Shown here: one piece after another, positions 23,604 through 33,330 of the stretch
How positions within the stretch are numbered: position 1 is the first letter of the stretch
How the letters are laid out: each line of letters opens with the position of its first letter
DNA from: Labia minor
Taxonomy: Eukaryota; Arthropoda; Insecta; Dermaptera; Spongiphoridae
Direction of reading: 5' to 3'
Assembly (NCBI GenBank): GCA_963082975.1
Contig: OY720345.1
Coordinates: forward strand, 80,259,034 to 80,323,033
DNA: 64,000 nt
Program-made: the position numbers and the translations under genes
Notes under the pieces: model-generated
What the model was told of the DNA's origin: nothing
What the model saw: only the letters and a program-made list of their open reading frames with translations
Database searches by the model: none

Positions 23604-24602
23604 TTCACCAGGTGACCAAAAGGTGAACTCACCCTCCCGTCTCATCATTGTTACTTTGTCCAGCCAAGTCAATCCGACCAAAACGTCCTCAGGGATAGTC
23701 TGATCTGAAACAACTAAACGGTTTACAAAAACTGTCACCTGATCAATAGAAACTTGAGCTTCGAGCTCGCCGACAGTGATAACTTGCGGAGTGGCGAAAC
23801 TCCCTAAGCCGAATAGTGGCTTTCGAACCGGTGTGATTCGCAGTCCGGTAGAGCAAGCAGCAGATGCTTTTATTAAACAGTGGGTGCTACCTGTATACAG
23901 GAGTCCCGTGAGCCGGGTGTCGCCCACAGTCACTTGAACTCTACTTCCATTCAAGCCGGTGGCTTGTCGAGTGGTTACGGCTACCTTGGGCACGGTGCAG
24001 TGCTTTCTCGTATGTCCTTCCTGTCCACATTGAAGACATTTTCGTATTCGAGGCGGTTTTGGACACGCTCGGGAAAAGTGTCCAAACTCCTCACAATTGA
24101 AACACATAGGCTGTGAGTGCTCGTTGTAATACGGCTTACGGCCGGGTGTGGCACTTACCTCGGAGTTGAGTGAAGTAACCCGCGAAGCCGGCACTGTGGC
24201 GTGACAGTTCAATGCCGATTTAGCCCCACTCTCGGTCTGATGACGGGTTGGATGACACCTACTCTGACGCTGGGCGTCGGTAACGAGCTCTTCAATGTTA
24301 GTGTGTGCACGCACTGACAAATAATTTCGCACCGCGGTCGACGTCAAACCAGAAATCACTTTTTCCTCAGCGGTAGAAAACGGCAAATTCAACTTGTTAA
24401 GTATTTTCATTTTTTCAAACATGTATTCGGCAACTGACTCACCCGGTAGCTGAACACGTGACAGGGCCATCTGGGTGAGTTCCAAGAGATCAGGCTCGGG
24501 GCAAAATCTCTTACGAAACGCTGAAGGAAAATCCTTTTGATCGGGTTTGATTTGTTCCCACCAGGTAAGTGCTGGTCCCTGTAACTTGTGTGGAAAGAAC
24601 AA
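23454..24602 (-). pseudogene. Ty3-type gag-protease, inactive protease
   Basis: The frame contains, in order: capsid (L-Q-G-P-A-L-T-W-W-E-Q-I, A-F-R-K-R-F), two perfect CCHC knuckles (C-F-N-C-E-E-F-G-H-F-S-R-A-C and C-L-Q-C-G-Q-E-G-H-T-R-K-H-C), then a retropepsin-like domain. Its active-site loop reads L-L-Y-T-G-S-T-H at about 23880-23905, where the family has L-L-D-T-G-S/A; the GAT codon has become TAT, removing the catalytic Asp. The domain continues to L-V-G-L-T-W-L-D. The final 50 or so residues come from the adjoining LTR. The gag N-terminus lies at 24871-25142 beyond an insertion. Reverse transcriptase and integrase are deleted. Confidence 0.85.
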
Positions 24603-24610
24603 TTAACTTA

Positions 24611-24870
24611 TAGTGTACAAATTCATAAAATAATAAATGGGGTGTTGGTTGTTCATAAGAATAAAATAATCACTTAAAAAGAAACAGATAATATAACATT
24701 TATTCACTTAAGGCATTAATTACATAAGATGGACGAAGCGTAATACAAATCATGTATATCAACACCACGTAAGAGACTATCGACTCTCATCTTTTTCACA
24801 ATCCATCCACACCAGCGTGAACCTATCACAGAACAGTCATTCATTTCCGCTCAAATTTAAATTTACACTA
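24611..24870. mobile_element. 260-bp insertion splitting the gag (MITE or solo LTR)
   Basis: Sequence that interrupts an otherwise continuous gag. The ends are short inverted repeats: TAGTGTACAAATT at 24611, and TAGTGTAAATTT as reverse complement of the right end at 24870. A GTGAATAAATG string on the minus strand could be a poly(A) signal, so a small solo LTR is possible. No clear target duplication was found. Confidence 0.4.
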
Positions 24871-25142
24871 CAAACTCGAATTTTTGATTGTCGTAACCGT
24901 GGGTTTCCGTAGCGACGAGCAATGCACGAAGCCATCGCTCAGCTTGTTGTTCCGTGCCACTTCCATCAAATGGCTTGACAGGTGAATCTACAATTAATCG
25001 CGTGTTGTCAAACGAACGAGATGAATCTCTTGCTTCAATGGCTGTTTTCAGCGAAGCGAAGACGGCAGTCAAATTATGAGTGAAATTTTCAAACTCGTAG
25101 TAGGGGTTGGGGAGGGGATGAGGTGGGGAGCGGGGAAGTGGG
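24871..25142 (-). pseudogene. N-terminal gag piece of the Ty3 element
   Basis: The minus-strand frame at 24863-25153 has I-V-D-S-P-V-K-P-F-D-G-S-G, W-L-R-A-L-L-V-A and Q-K-F-E-F, the usual start of a Ty3 capsid, and is colinear with the gag-protease at 23454-24602. Its upstream end runs directly into the LTR with no leader and no primer binding site, so a deletion removed them. Confidence 0.65.
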
Positions 25143-25438
25143 GGAAAAAGCAAGCAAAGGTCGTTATCGTAAGAGTATTCAGGTAATAGGAAAGCAAGGT
25201 CGGTAATGAGAGAAACGGTGAATATCGGAATAGCGTGGTCGGTAACGTGGAGGCGGGTAAACGGAATAAGAACGGAGCGGAGTTGTGTCTCGAACGGAGG
25301 CTAAGCACACAAGAACGAGCGTTGGCCGGGCACACATCCGTTTCAGAGGAAAAGATATAAGAAAGAAGAGAGTGCATGTCTCCGCCTAGCGCTCGGTACG
25401 CCGCTCGGCTGCCAGAGGCGCTGGGTGTGCCGCTAACA
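25143..25438 (-). mobile_element. 5' LTR (truncated at its U5 side) of the Ty3 element
   Basis: Begins TGTTAGCGGC at 25438, as does the LTR at 3627. It shares 25143-25329 with 23418-23603. It stops abruptly at 25143 next to gag, so the U5 end and primer site are gone. The partner LTR lacks the opposite half. Confidence 0.65.
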
Positions 25439-25641
25439 CATCTGAAACGTATTTAATTTGTTGCTATCTGAAGTAGTATGATCAATATTTTGTATGTAAC
25501 AAATTGTTTATTTTAATTTAATACATAGTTTAAATAAGATATAAGTTTATAATAATTACAGAATAATAATGATAAATAAAACAAACAAAAATAATAACAA
25601 GTATTTTCAACTAACAACTAAATATATCAAAAAGAAAATTA

Positions 25642-27389
25642 CTAATAATTTTGCAAAGTGTGATATTTTTCGAAACATGTTGGTATAAGCAGAGGTACTT
25701 GGCATTGTTTGCATTGCCAGGTAGTTTCACTTCTAATTTTGTTTTTATAACAAACTCGGCATCTTTTTGTAGGGTGTTGTTTGGACTCTGTTGATGGAAT
25801 ATTCTCTGTAAAGTGTGCCCAGGTTTTTGCCTGTAAACGGTATGGTGTATCACTATGCGAAGGACGACCACGGCAATTATAATTTGGCAGTGACACTTGC
25901 TCTAATAGTTCTTCTGCAATATTCAGCCGATATGATACAACGCCAGAGGTTTTTGTGCTGTTTATTTTAGAATATATGACGTGTGCATTATAAATAGCCA
26001 TGTCTAATAGATAAAATGCCATTTTCTTATATCCCTTAACACACTTTCTCATAACAGGGAAGCACGCTAGCATTTGGTCATGTTTATCAACACCTCCCAT
26101 GCCTTTATTATAATCAACAATGCATGAAGGTTTGATAATATTTTCAAAATTGCCATCCTTTAGTTTTCACCTTTTGCCTGTATCTACCATTCCAACATTT
26201 GCATGTTTTGTGCTAAGCATATACACGTCTTTTCTGTCTTTTCATTTCAATGCCAATAAACCACGACAGGATAACATTCTATATTCCCCTTTCTTCAATT
26301 TGAATGAAGCAAGCTGTTTTGGCATATGCTTTCTGTTTTTTCGGACAGTTCCAACGACATTTGTATTTTGGTTTTGTAAAACAGAAAATAATTGTGGCGA
26401 TGAATATCAATTGTCCATGTATAATGTGTAGCCTTTATTTAGAATTGGTTACGCCACTTCCATTACTACACTCTCTGAAGCAGGTATATCAACACCCTGT
26501 ACTTTATCTTTGCCTAGGTATATTTTGAAACGCATGCAGTAGCCAGATGAAGATTCACAAAGTTTATATATTTTGATGCCAAATCGAGCTCGTTTTGATG
26601 GGTTGAATTGAATATATAACTCAATCGTCCCTTGAACTTCATCAGAGATTCATCAATAGATACTTCATTATTAGGAGTATATAGATTAGAGAATGTATTA
26701 TTGAGATAATCTACTAAATTTCTAATTTTTCTTATTCTATCATTTTTATTTATTATTTCATTATCTGTAAAATGCAGAAAACTTGAAATGTCAAAAAACC
26801 TATTCCGAGGCATTGTGTTTGCGAAAATTGGTGTATTTATAATATTTCGTTTAGACTAATACATATGTAACTTTGATTTCTTTACTTGGGACATCAAAAT
26901 GCATAACGCAATATATGCTTTCATTTCATCAGAACTTACAGGAAACCATCTTTGATTCCTTTTCTTGGCAAAACCTTCTTTTTCTATTTTTTGTCTAGCA
27001 TACCTATTTGTTTCTTCTGTTATAATATCCCAAAAACTTTGAGTGAGCACTTGGTGTAAGACATTCAATGGCGAGGGACTATCACTTACTCTTCGCAGGC
27101 AAATAGGATTGATTCCAGCAATATCGGAAAATTGTTTTATATTAGGTATATTTTCTGTTTCATTCCAAACCCATTCCTCCTAAAATGGTTGATCAGATGA
27201 CTCACTATCACTACTCGATAAGAGTCTGTTGCGTCTTCGTCGTATGGGTTGTATGTCGCTATCACTATCATCTTCCAATTCGTTATTGTCTTCACTTTCC
27301 ATTTCACTAATTGACGCATCTCTATCAAATTCTTCATTAAATTCTCGTTCATTATCACTTTCGAATAATGCAGTTTCAATATCTGACAT
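25642..27389 (-). pseudogene. piggyBac-like transposase with nonsense codons
   Basis: Nearly full-length piggyBac transposase. The ATG at 27389 starts an acidic, Ser-rich N-terminus (D-S-D-S-D-I-Q-P-I-R-R-R-R). Then come [13 protein letters not shown] (within 26856-27068), S-I-D-E-S-L-M-K-F-K-G-R-L (first catalytic Asp, within 26514-26813), D-N-x-Y-S-S near 26400 (second Asp), K-D-R-K-D-V-Y-M-L-S-T near 26230 (third), M-G-G-V-D-K-H-D-Q-M (about 26090), and a C-terminal Cys-rich domain (C-R-V-C, C-K-Q-C) at 25642-25760. Stops at 27180-27182, 26856-26858, 26449-26451, 26407-26409 and 26242-26244, plus a frameshift near 26615, make it a pseudogene. Confidence 0.85.
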
Positions 27390-27410
27390 TATGGAAGAGA
27401 TAAAATATAA

Positions 27411-27800
27411 CTAAATATCGTCAAACAATCTCAGTTTTTTACTCACAAAGCAATAGCGTTTAATGCTAGTTGTGTATGATGTCCTTCCGGCCAGGAAAAA
27501 TGTTCGTGTCTCCTTCCCCAATTCTTCATCAAGACTGACTAAAATATGTCGAAGCCAATCATCCCCTCCTATGCCACTTGGAAAAATTGTCCACCCCCCT
27601 CTCCCTCTTGGGGTAACGAAGAGGTATATCATCTGGGTATTTCCCTGGGTTTTTTTTTTTAAAACAATTATATTCTAGGAAGTTATATTTTATATACTGT
27701 GCCATGTGCTCAAACAAATAACTTTCTATATTTCCGTCTCATAATACATGTATACAAAAAAAAAAACATTTTTATATTTATATATTACAATATATATATA
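27411..27800. other. Unclassified sequence upstream of piggyBac
   Basis: A minus-strand frame of 73 codons (27411-27632) is open and less AT-rich than its surroundings, but I do not recognise it. It may be 5' leader of the piggyBac element. No CCCTAG-type inverted ends or TTAA pair could be assigned. 27661-27806 is AT-rich with an (AT)n run. Confidence 0.3.
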
Positions 27801-27806
27801 TATATA

Positions 27807-28544
27807 CAGGGTCCGGCAGTCAAACCTGACGGTTTTTGAAATGGGATAAATAAAAAAGTCTCTCTCCTGAAGAAGTTAGTCATGACTCTCTTCAATGTTT
27901 GGCGCGGGATCTCACGACTTTCTCGCCGAATGTTCTCCTTCAGTTGGTTCAAATTATTTGGTCTGTTATCATAAACTCTTCCCTTGAGGTACCCCCATAG
28001 ATAAAAGTCACAAGGGGACAAGTCGGGAGAACGTGCCAGCCATTCGATGTCACCCCTGAGCGAGATCAACTTACCGGGGAAAAATCCTCTGAGTTGAGCA
28101 ATGGACGCCTGAGAGGTATGGGCAGTTGCTCCGTCCTGCTGAAACCAGACCCTCCTGAGAGGGATACGATGGCGACGTAACTCTGGGATGAGTAAGTCAC
28201 GGATCATGGCAACATAACGCGCTGAGTTCACTGTCACTGTTTGGCCATTCTCCTCAAAAAATAAGGCCCTAACACTGTTGACCTACACACTGCAGCCCAG
28301 ACAGTTACTCTTTCACAGTGAAGTTCCTGTGTGATCTTCTCCAGGAGACTCGTACAGTGTAGAGAAAATGGTGGTCATCATTTAAGTGACATAATTTTTG
28401 CTACATAAGTTATTTTTGTGCTTTTTATTATGAAAGTAAAATTTCCAATTCTCTTTACAATAAAAAAAAATAATTAAAATATCTCAACACAACTTTTTTA
28501 TTTATCCCATTTCAAAAACCGTCAGGTTTGACTGCCGGACCCTG
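27807..28544 (-). mobile_element. Internally deleted mariner-type transposon with 53-bp TIRs
   Basis: Two perfect 53-bp inverted repeats, 27807-27859 (starting CAGGGTCCGGCAGTCAAACC) and 28492-28544, bound a 738-bp element. Both edges abut TA inside (TA)n runs, the target of this superfamily. The inside holds only the C-terminal half of a transposase, so the copy is non-autonomous. Identical long ends suggest fairly recent movement. Confidence 0.93.
27820..28350 (-). pseudogene. Mariner-type transposase, C-terminal half
   Basis: Reads E-E-N-G-Q-T-V-T-V-N-S-A-R-Y, then W-F-Q-Q-D-G-A-T-A-H-T (second catalytic Asp, within 27785-28237) and A-R-S-P-D-L-S-P-C-D-F-Y-L-W-G-Y (third Asp), with 36 residues between these two Asp by my count. 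This is the IS630/Tc1/mariner class. The region that would hold the first Asp and the DNA-binding domain is missing between about 28350 and the right TIR. The C-terminus runs into the left TIR. Confidence 0.8.
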
Positions 28545-29584
28545 TATATATATATATATATGAAAAGAAAATTGAATTAAATTAATAAACAAATGACTAA
28601 AAAAAGTTAATTAAATATAATATAATAATATGAAAATTAAAGTTAAGTAAATATAATATAATAATATGAAAAGAAAAATCTTTACAAATCTAATTTATGA
28701 ACATGGGAACCAAGAATTACCCTGTGGTTATTTCTATCACATAAACTGACCTAAAGCTATTTTGTCATTTACAAATAATTGATTTTTTATCTTTGAAATT
28801 TTTATGAGCATCTAAATGTTAACAACATTCATTCAAAAGCACTTAACTTTTTAAATAAGTTTATAAAATAATGTAGAAATATATAAACAAGAAAAAAAAT
28901 ATTTTTATCTTGATGTTTAATTAATAAGAAACATTTATTTATGAACTTACAATTTCATATAGTCAATATATAAATTAACTCACGCCCACAAAACAATTTA
29001 ACTTATTGGATATGCCCTATATAAAAATTTTGAAAGAATTTGAACAAACTATCGTGATCCATACTCCCAAAAAAGTAGGAAATTGTACATAATAAGTGTA
29101 TTTTTGATATAATTATATATTTTAATTATGTTAATACATATGTAACGATAATTCTCAAAATATTTCCTTTGATCATCCATTCACCTTCCCGAACCACATC
29201 ACCTAATTACGCTTTACTATTTTTCCAATAGTCAAGCATTCGGTTAACAGAAGTCATCGTGCAGAACTGATATTGTCTAATATGCACCAGAAAAATACTT
29301 AAATTTCCCATATACCAATGATTTTCATCATTTAGTTTACTGTAATTTTTTTATTTATTTATTTTTTTTTTGTTTAAATATATAAATTTTCCTGTTTCCA
29401 ACAGGTAGAGCATTAATATATATGTATATACTATTTTATATCTCGTTATTTATTTTATAAAAATAAAACCATGTCTATCAAGTCAACAGTGAATTTTTTT
29501 TATTTCACAATTTCCCTTCAAGCCAATCTATTATTCCACTCAGCTGGCCAACCAGTCATTTGAGTTCCATATGCATCCGACAAA
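28545..29584. other. AT-rich stretch without recognised genes
   Basis: About 1 kb of AT-rich sequence with a roughly 40-bp partial duplication near 28615-28675 (TAAATATAATATAATAATAT strings). No coding frame or element seen. Confidence 0.5.
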
Positions 29585-29818
29585 TTATAATTTTCTTATA
29601 CCAACGTGTAACGGATTGGACATTCTGTATATGACATCCACCTCAATCTTGGACGAACACGAAGTGCCAGAGGGCTTTTCTTTCCATACTTTTCTTCTTT
29701 CACGATATTGTTCCCTTATTATATGACCCAACCATTGTATTAATTTTGATTCTATTATTTGAACAATGTTTGGTTGGTCATATAATTGATTTATTTCTAT
29801 GTTAGACCTAATCGTCAC
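29585..29818 (-). pseudogene. Non-LTR reverse transcriptase tail fragment
   Basis: Short minus-strand frame with L-Y-D-Q-P-N-I-V-Q-I-I, L-I-Q-W-L-G-H-I-I-R and K-P-S-G-T, the tail region of insect endonuclease-reverse-transcriptase ORFs, where L-x-W-x-G-H-V is typical. It parallels the plus-strand fragment at 30330-30885, in opposite orientation. Confidence 0.55.
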
Positions 29819-29859
29819 TCTCCCCGTTATCTGATCCGTCGACGGTCTATACCAGTGTT

Positions 29860-29920
29860 TCTCAACCTTTTTGGACCAAACGCCCCCTTTGTAAGACCCG
29901 CTTCTTAATTCGCCCCCTAT
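29860..29920 (+). mobile_element. hAT-type terminal sequence, solitary
   Basis: CAGTGTTTCTCAACCTTTTT at about 29860 is a familiar hAT-type inverted terminal sequence. No matching opposite end was found nearby, so only a remnant is claimed. Confidence 0.4.
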
Positions 29921-29984
29921 AAATTTTTACAGATAAAAATTGCATGATAATCCCTAATATAAGGTAAGTACACTAAGTGATACT

Positions 29985-30225
29985 TAGAGCCATATTGAAA
30001 AATCGAGTTTCACGGATCATATAATTTGTTAACAGAAAAAAGTATTTTTAGCATGATGTCTGTCCGTCCGTATAGACGTGTACAGCTTGAACGGCTCAAT
30101 AGATTTTGATAAAATTTGGTATATTTACTTAATGCATCAGTAACATGAACATTTGGTGTATATCGAGAAACCGGAAGTAGTAGTTTACAAAGTATTAATT
30201 TTATATTCATTGTCAGAAAATATTT
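29985..30225 (+). repeat. Copy of the CCGTCCGT-containing repeat family
   Basis: Shares AACAGAAAAAAGTATTTTTA, a CCGTCCGT core, an AAACGG/GAACGGCT string and ACTTAATGCATCAGT with 45345-45530. This is a partial copy. Confidence 0.6.
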
Positions 30226-30329
30226 CACTTAGAATATGTTAGTAATTAATAATTGAGTAATTAAACTAAAAATAAAAACCAAGATAATATAATTTAGTAA
30301 TTTTAATTCAAGTTTTAAATATATATATA

Positions 30330-30885
30330 ATTTAGAATTTGAAAATGTAGAAAAATTTAAATACTTAGGTTCTGTGATAACGAAAGATAATAATACTCGA
30401 GATGAGTTTAAAGCGAGGTTACAATCGGGAAACGCCTGTTATCATCCAATAAAGGGGCTTATCACATCAAAATTATTATCAAAGGGGATAAAAGTTAAAA
30501 TATATAAAACAATTATTTTACCGGTTGTATTATTTGGGTGAGGCATGGTCTATGATATTGGGTGACGAGAGTAGATTTAGAGTATTTGAGAATAGGATTC
30601 TGCGAAGCATTTATTGGCCAAAGAAAGATGAGGTCACCGGGGAATGGCGAAGATTGCATAACGAGGAATTGCATGACCTCTATGCATCTCCAGATATAGT
30701 TAGAATCATAAAAGGCTGCGATGGGCAGGACACGTGGCTAGAATGGGAGAAGGACACGGGGGGTGGATAATGTGGGAAAGGATGTGAGAGATGGGAGAGG
30801 ATAGGGACTGGAAGGTTGTGGCTCAGAATAGGAATACTTGGAGGGGTGTGGTTGCTGCGGCCAAGAACTTTCGAGTTCCGTAGAG
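30330..30885 (+). pseudogene. Non-LTR reverse transcriptase C-terminal fragment
   Basis: Plus strand, 5'-truncated. Begins F-E-N-V-E-K-F-K-Y-L-G-S-V-I-T-K-D-N-N, continues L-L-S-K-G-I-K-V-K-I-Y-K-T-I-I-L-P-V-V-L-F-G. It shifts frame near 30540 into W-S-M-I-L-G, F-E-N-R-I-L-R-S-I-Y-W-P and G-E-W-R-R-L-H-N-E-E-L (30525-30770). It ends, after another shift, in D-W-K-V-V-A-Q-N-R-N-T-W-R and A-A-K-N-F just before a stop near 30880. These are the connection/thumb and tail motifs of insect non-LTR RTs. The RT core and endonuclease are absent. Confidence 0.7.
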
Positions 30886-30899
30886 TCACAGAGATAGAT

Positions 30900-31015
30900 A
30901 TATAATGTTGTTTGGAAATTAATTTATTTCAAATCGTCGGTCGGTTCTGTGCTTGGCCACAGCTCATTTTTTACCGACCGACGATAGTAAGGGAGGGATT
31001 GTTTTAAACAGAAGC
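30900..31015 (+). repeat. End-to-end junction of the GTCGGTCGGT repeat family
   Basis: CGTCGGTCGGTTC, then a 27-bp spacer with GGCCACAG, then ACCGACCGACGATAGTAAGG. The first string is the right end and the second the left end of the element seen complete at 45258-45873. Here they stand back to back. Confidence 0.55.
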
Positions 31016-33077
31016 TCTTGGGGGGTGTTCATTATTTAAATTTTCAAAGAATAAAATTTTGAAATTTACAAGTATTTTTTAGATTTTCCATTTTTTTTAG
31101 AATTAATATTTAGTCAAAATGTTTTTTAATAAGATCCATGAAAATTGTTTTCTTTATCCAAGAGAAATTTAAAAATAATATAGCCAGTACCTACCTTAAA
31201 CTGAAAATAAGAAGCTCTTATACTATTTATTTTAAATATATATATATATATATATATACGATAACAAAATTAAAACAATCTATTATTACATTCATTTACA
31301 TGAAATAAAAAAAACTTTATTTTTTTATAATATTGATTACAACACAATTTTCATTCACATATCAAATGCATATTAAATTATTATCATTACATTCAATTAC
31401 CCTTTTTTTATATACATTATTTTTTTAACTAAAAATCACAAGGGAAATATTAAGGCCCTTTTGGTAATAAATACATTTATAATTAATCATAAATGAGGCC
31501 TCAAAAGTATCAATGATTTATTTCAATTCTTATACACATATATTCGATAAAATTAAAAATAAAATAATAACACGAATCACTCAAGTTTGGACACAAAAGG
31601 CAGCAAGTGAAAACAATCAATTATATATAATATGTAAATTAGGATACAGGGAGGGAAATAGGGGTGTCCATACTTATTAAAATCCGCTATGTTTAATAAA
31701 AAAGCATAGTACACACACATACATTTACCCAGATTTTTATATAATCTTAAATTGGTCAATTTAACTCATTAATATAATTCATTTTATGAAAGTAATTAAT
31801 TTATTATTATTATTATTATTATTATAATATAAGAAAATAAATAAATCATAGTTAAATATCCATAAGAATATTCAAAGAAAAGAAAATCCATTAAAAAATT
31901 GAAATAGATATAATTAATAGAAAACGAAACAAGCCCATTTGGACATGAATAATTTAAATTAAATTGCAAAATAATATTTTAATAATTAATCTATATTTAA
32001 TAAAATAATCTTAATGTTAAAATTTGATATTATGTGTACAAGAAAATATGCTTTGTAATAAACTGGATGGAAATGAAAAAATAATATATTGATAAGATTC
32101 CTCCAATTTCAAAAGTAGTCAAATATTCTTTCTTTAACAAAAACAAAATTCACTAAATTTGAATAAAAAATTTGAAATCACTAACACAAATAATAATACT
32201 TGTACACACAATAAATTATTAATATTACAAATTATACAATTAATATAAAAATAATATTTATATAAAAAAATATTAAAAACAAAATATTTTGGAATTCGTT
32301 GTCCATCTATTGCTATATATTTTGTAAAATATTTTGCATGTAATAAATTTAAAATTTTTGAATATATATATATATATTGTATAAATATGAATTAAATAAA
32401 ATGAAATTTTAAAAAAAAAAACTTATAAATTAAAATAATATAATCAAAAATCTATTTTATATAAATCTATCATATTATTTTTTTTATTTACAAATTATTT
32501 ATGCATAATAATAATAATAATAATAATAATTATCTGGGAATTTACCTATAACCTTTTACACTATACGAAAATTATACATACATTTACTTTTCTATTAAGT
32601 ATATACATTAAAAATGTATATAAAGCGCTGTTAATAAGGGAGGGAATTCAAGAAACCCTCTCCTTAATTTCAAATAAAAATCCAGTCTTATTTTATATAT
32701 ATATCTATATAGAAAAAATATAGATATATATATAGATAATCCATTTTTTTTAAATTTATTTTTATTTGTATATTTTGAGATATTCCGTTTCATGAATACG
32801 AATGTTAAGAAGCTATATTTACAGAATATTTAAGCAAATTTAAGTGTGAATATTTTGAGCCACATCATTTTTAAATAATTAATTGACTAAAAATTAGGCA
32901 GTTGATAGATTGGTATATATTTATAAATATTTATAAGTAGTGATTATATAATGTACACTTGTTTTTAAATTAAAATGATTTTTTTTCTATAAATTGAACT
33001 TAATATGCAGATTTTATTATTCTAATAAAATTAAGTTTCCAAACCTTGTGAGAATCTCATTTGAAATGAAAATTAAA
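31016..33077. other. AT-rich intergenic stretch
   Basis: Very AT-rich, with (TA)n near 31236-31258, (TTA)n near 31801-31826 and (AAT)n near 32508-32530. Short frames only; no gene or element recognised. Confidence 0.6.
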
Positions 33078-33127
33078 CTAAAGGAATTGAAGTAGGAGAT
33101 ATATAGGATGAAATGTATGAGATGCAA

Positions 33128-33312
33128 TAGTAGAGGTGGTCAAAACCAAGCCGCGAATGCCCTCAGAGAGCGAAGGCCCAGAGGTCTTCGGGATGAACGG
33201 CGGCGGCTGCTGCGGAGGCGTGCCCGGACCTGGGACAGACATTGTAGGGATAATATTTGGAGACAGGCCGCCGCCGAGGAGGATAATCATCGCCTCCTTC
33301 TCGAAACGTGCA
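33128..33312. other. GC-rich island, possible coding exon, strand unknown
   Basis: About 185 bp of GC-rich sequence inside an AT desert. Three frames stay open through it, two on plus and one on minus. The minus frame is the most protein-like: N-I-I-P-T-M-S-V-P-G-P-G-T-P-P-Q-Q-P-P-P then P-F-I-P-K-T-S-G-P-S-L-S-E. It could begin at the ATG at 33290 (or earlier) and end at a possible donor TTG|GTTTTG near 33143. No splice acceptor or partner exon is convincing, and I do not recognise the product. It may be an exon of an unseen gene or a short insertion. Confidence 0.3.
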
Positions 33313-33330
33313 TTTATTTATAAAAAATAA

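Noticed and set aside
26120-26528. Overlapping plus-strand frames of about 100 and 74 codons
   Set aside because: They are antisense to the piggyBac catalytic region, whose motifs are clear on the minus strand.
33108-33323. Arg-rich plus-strand frame in the GC islet as a gene
   Set aside because: Arg richness follows from GC-rich triplets; two other frames are equally open, so the strand cannot be chosen.
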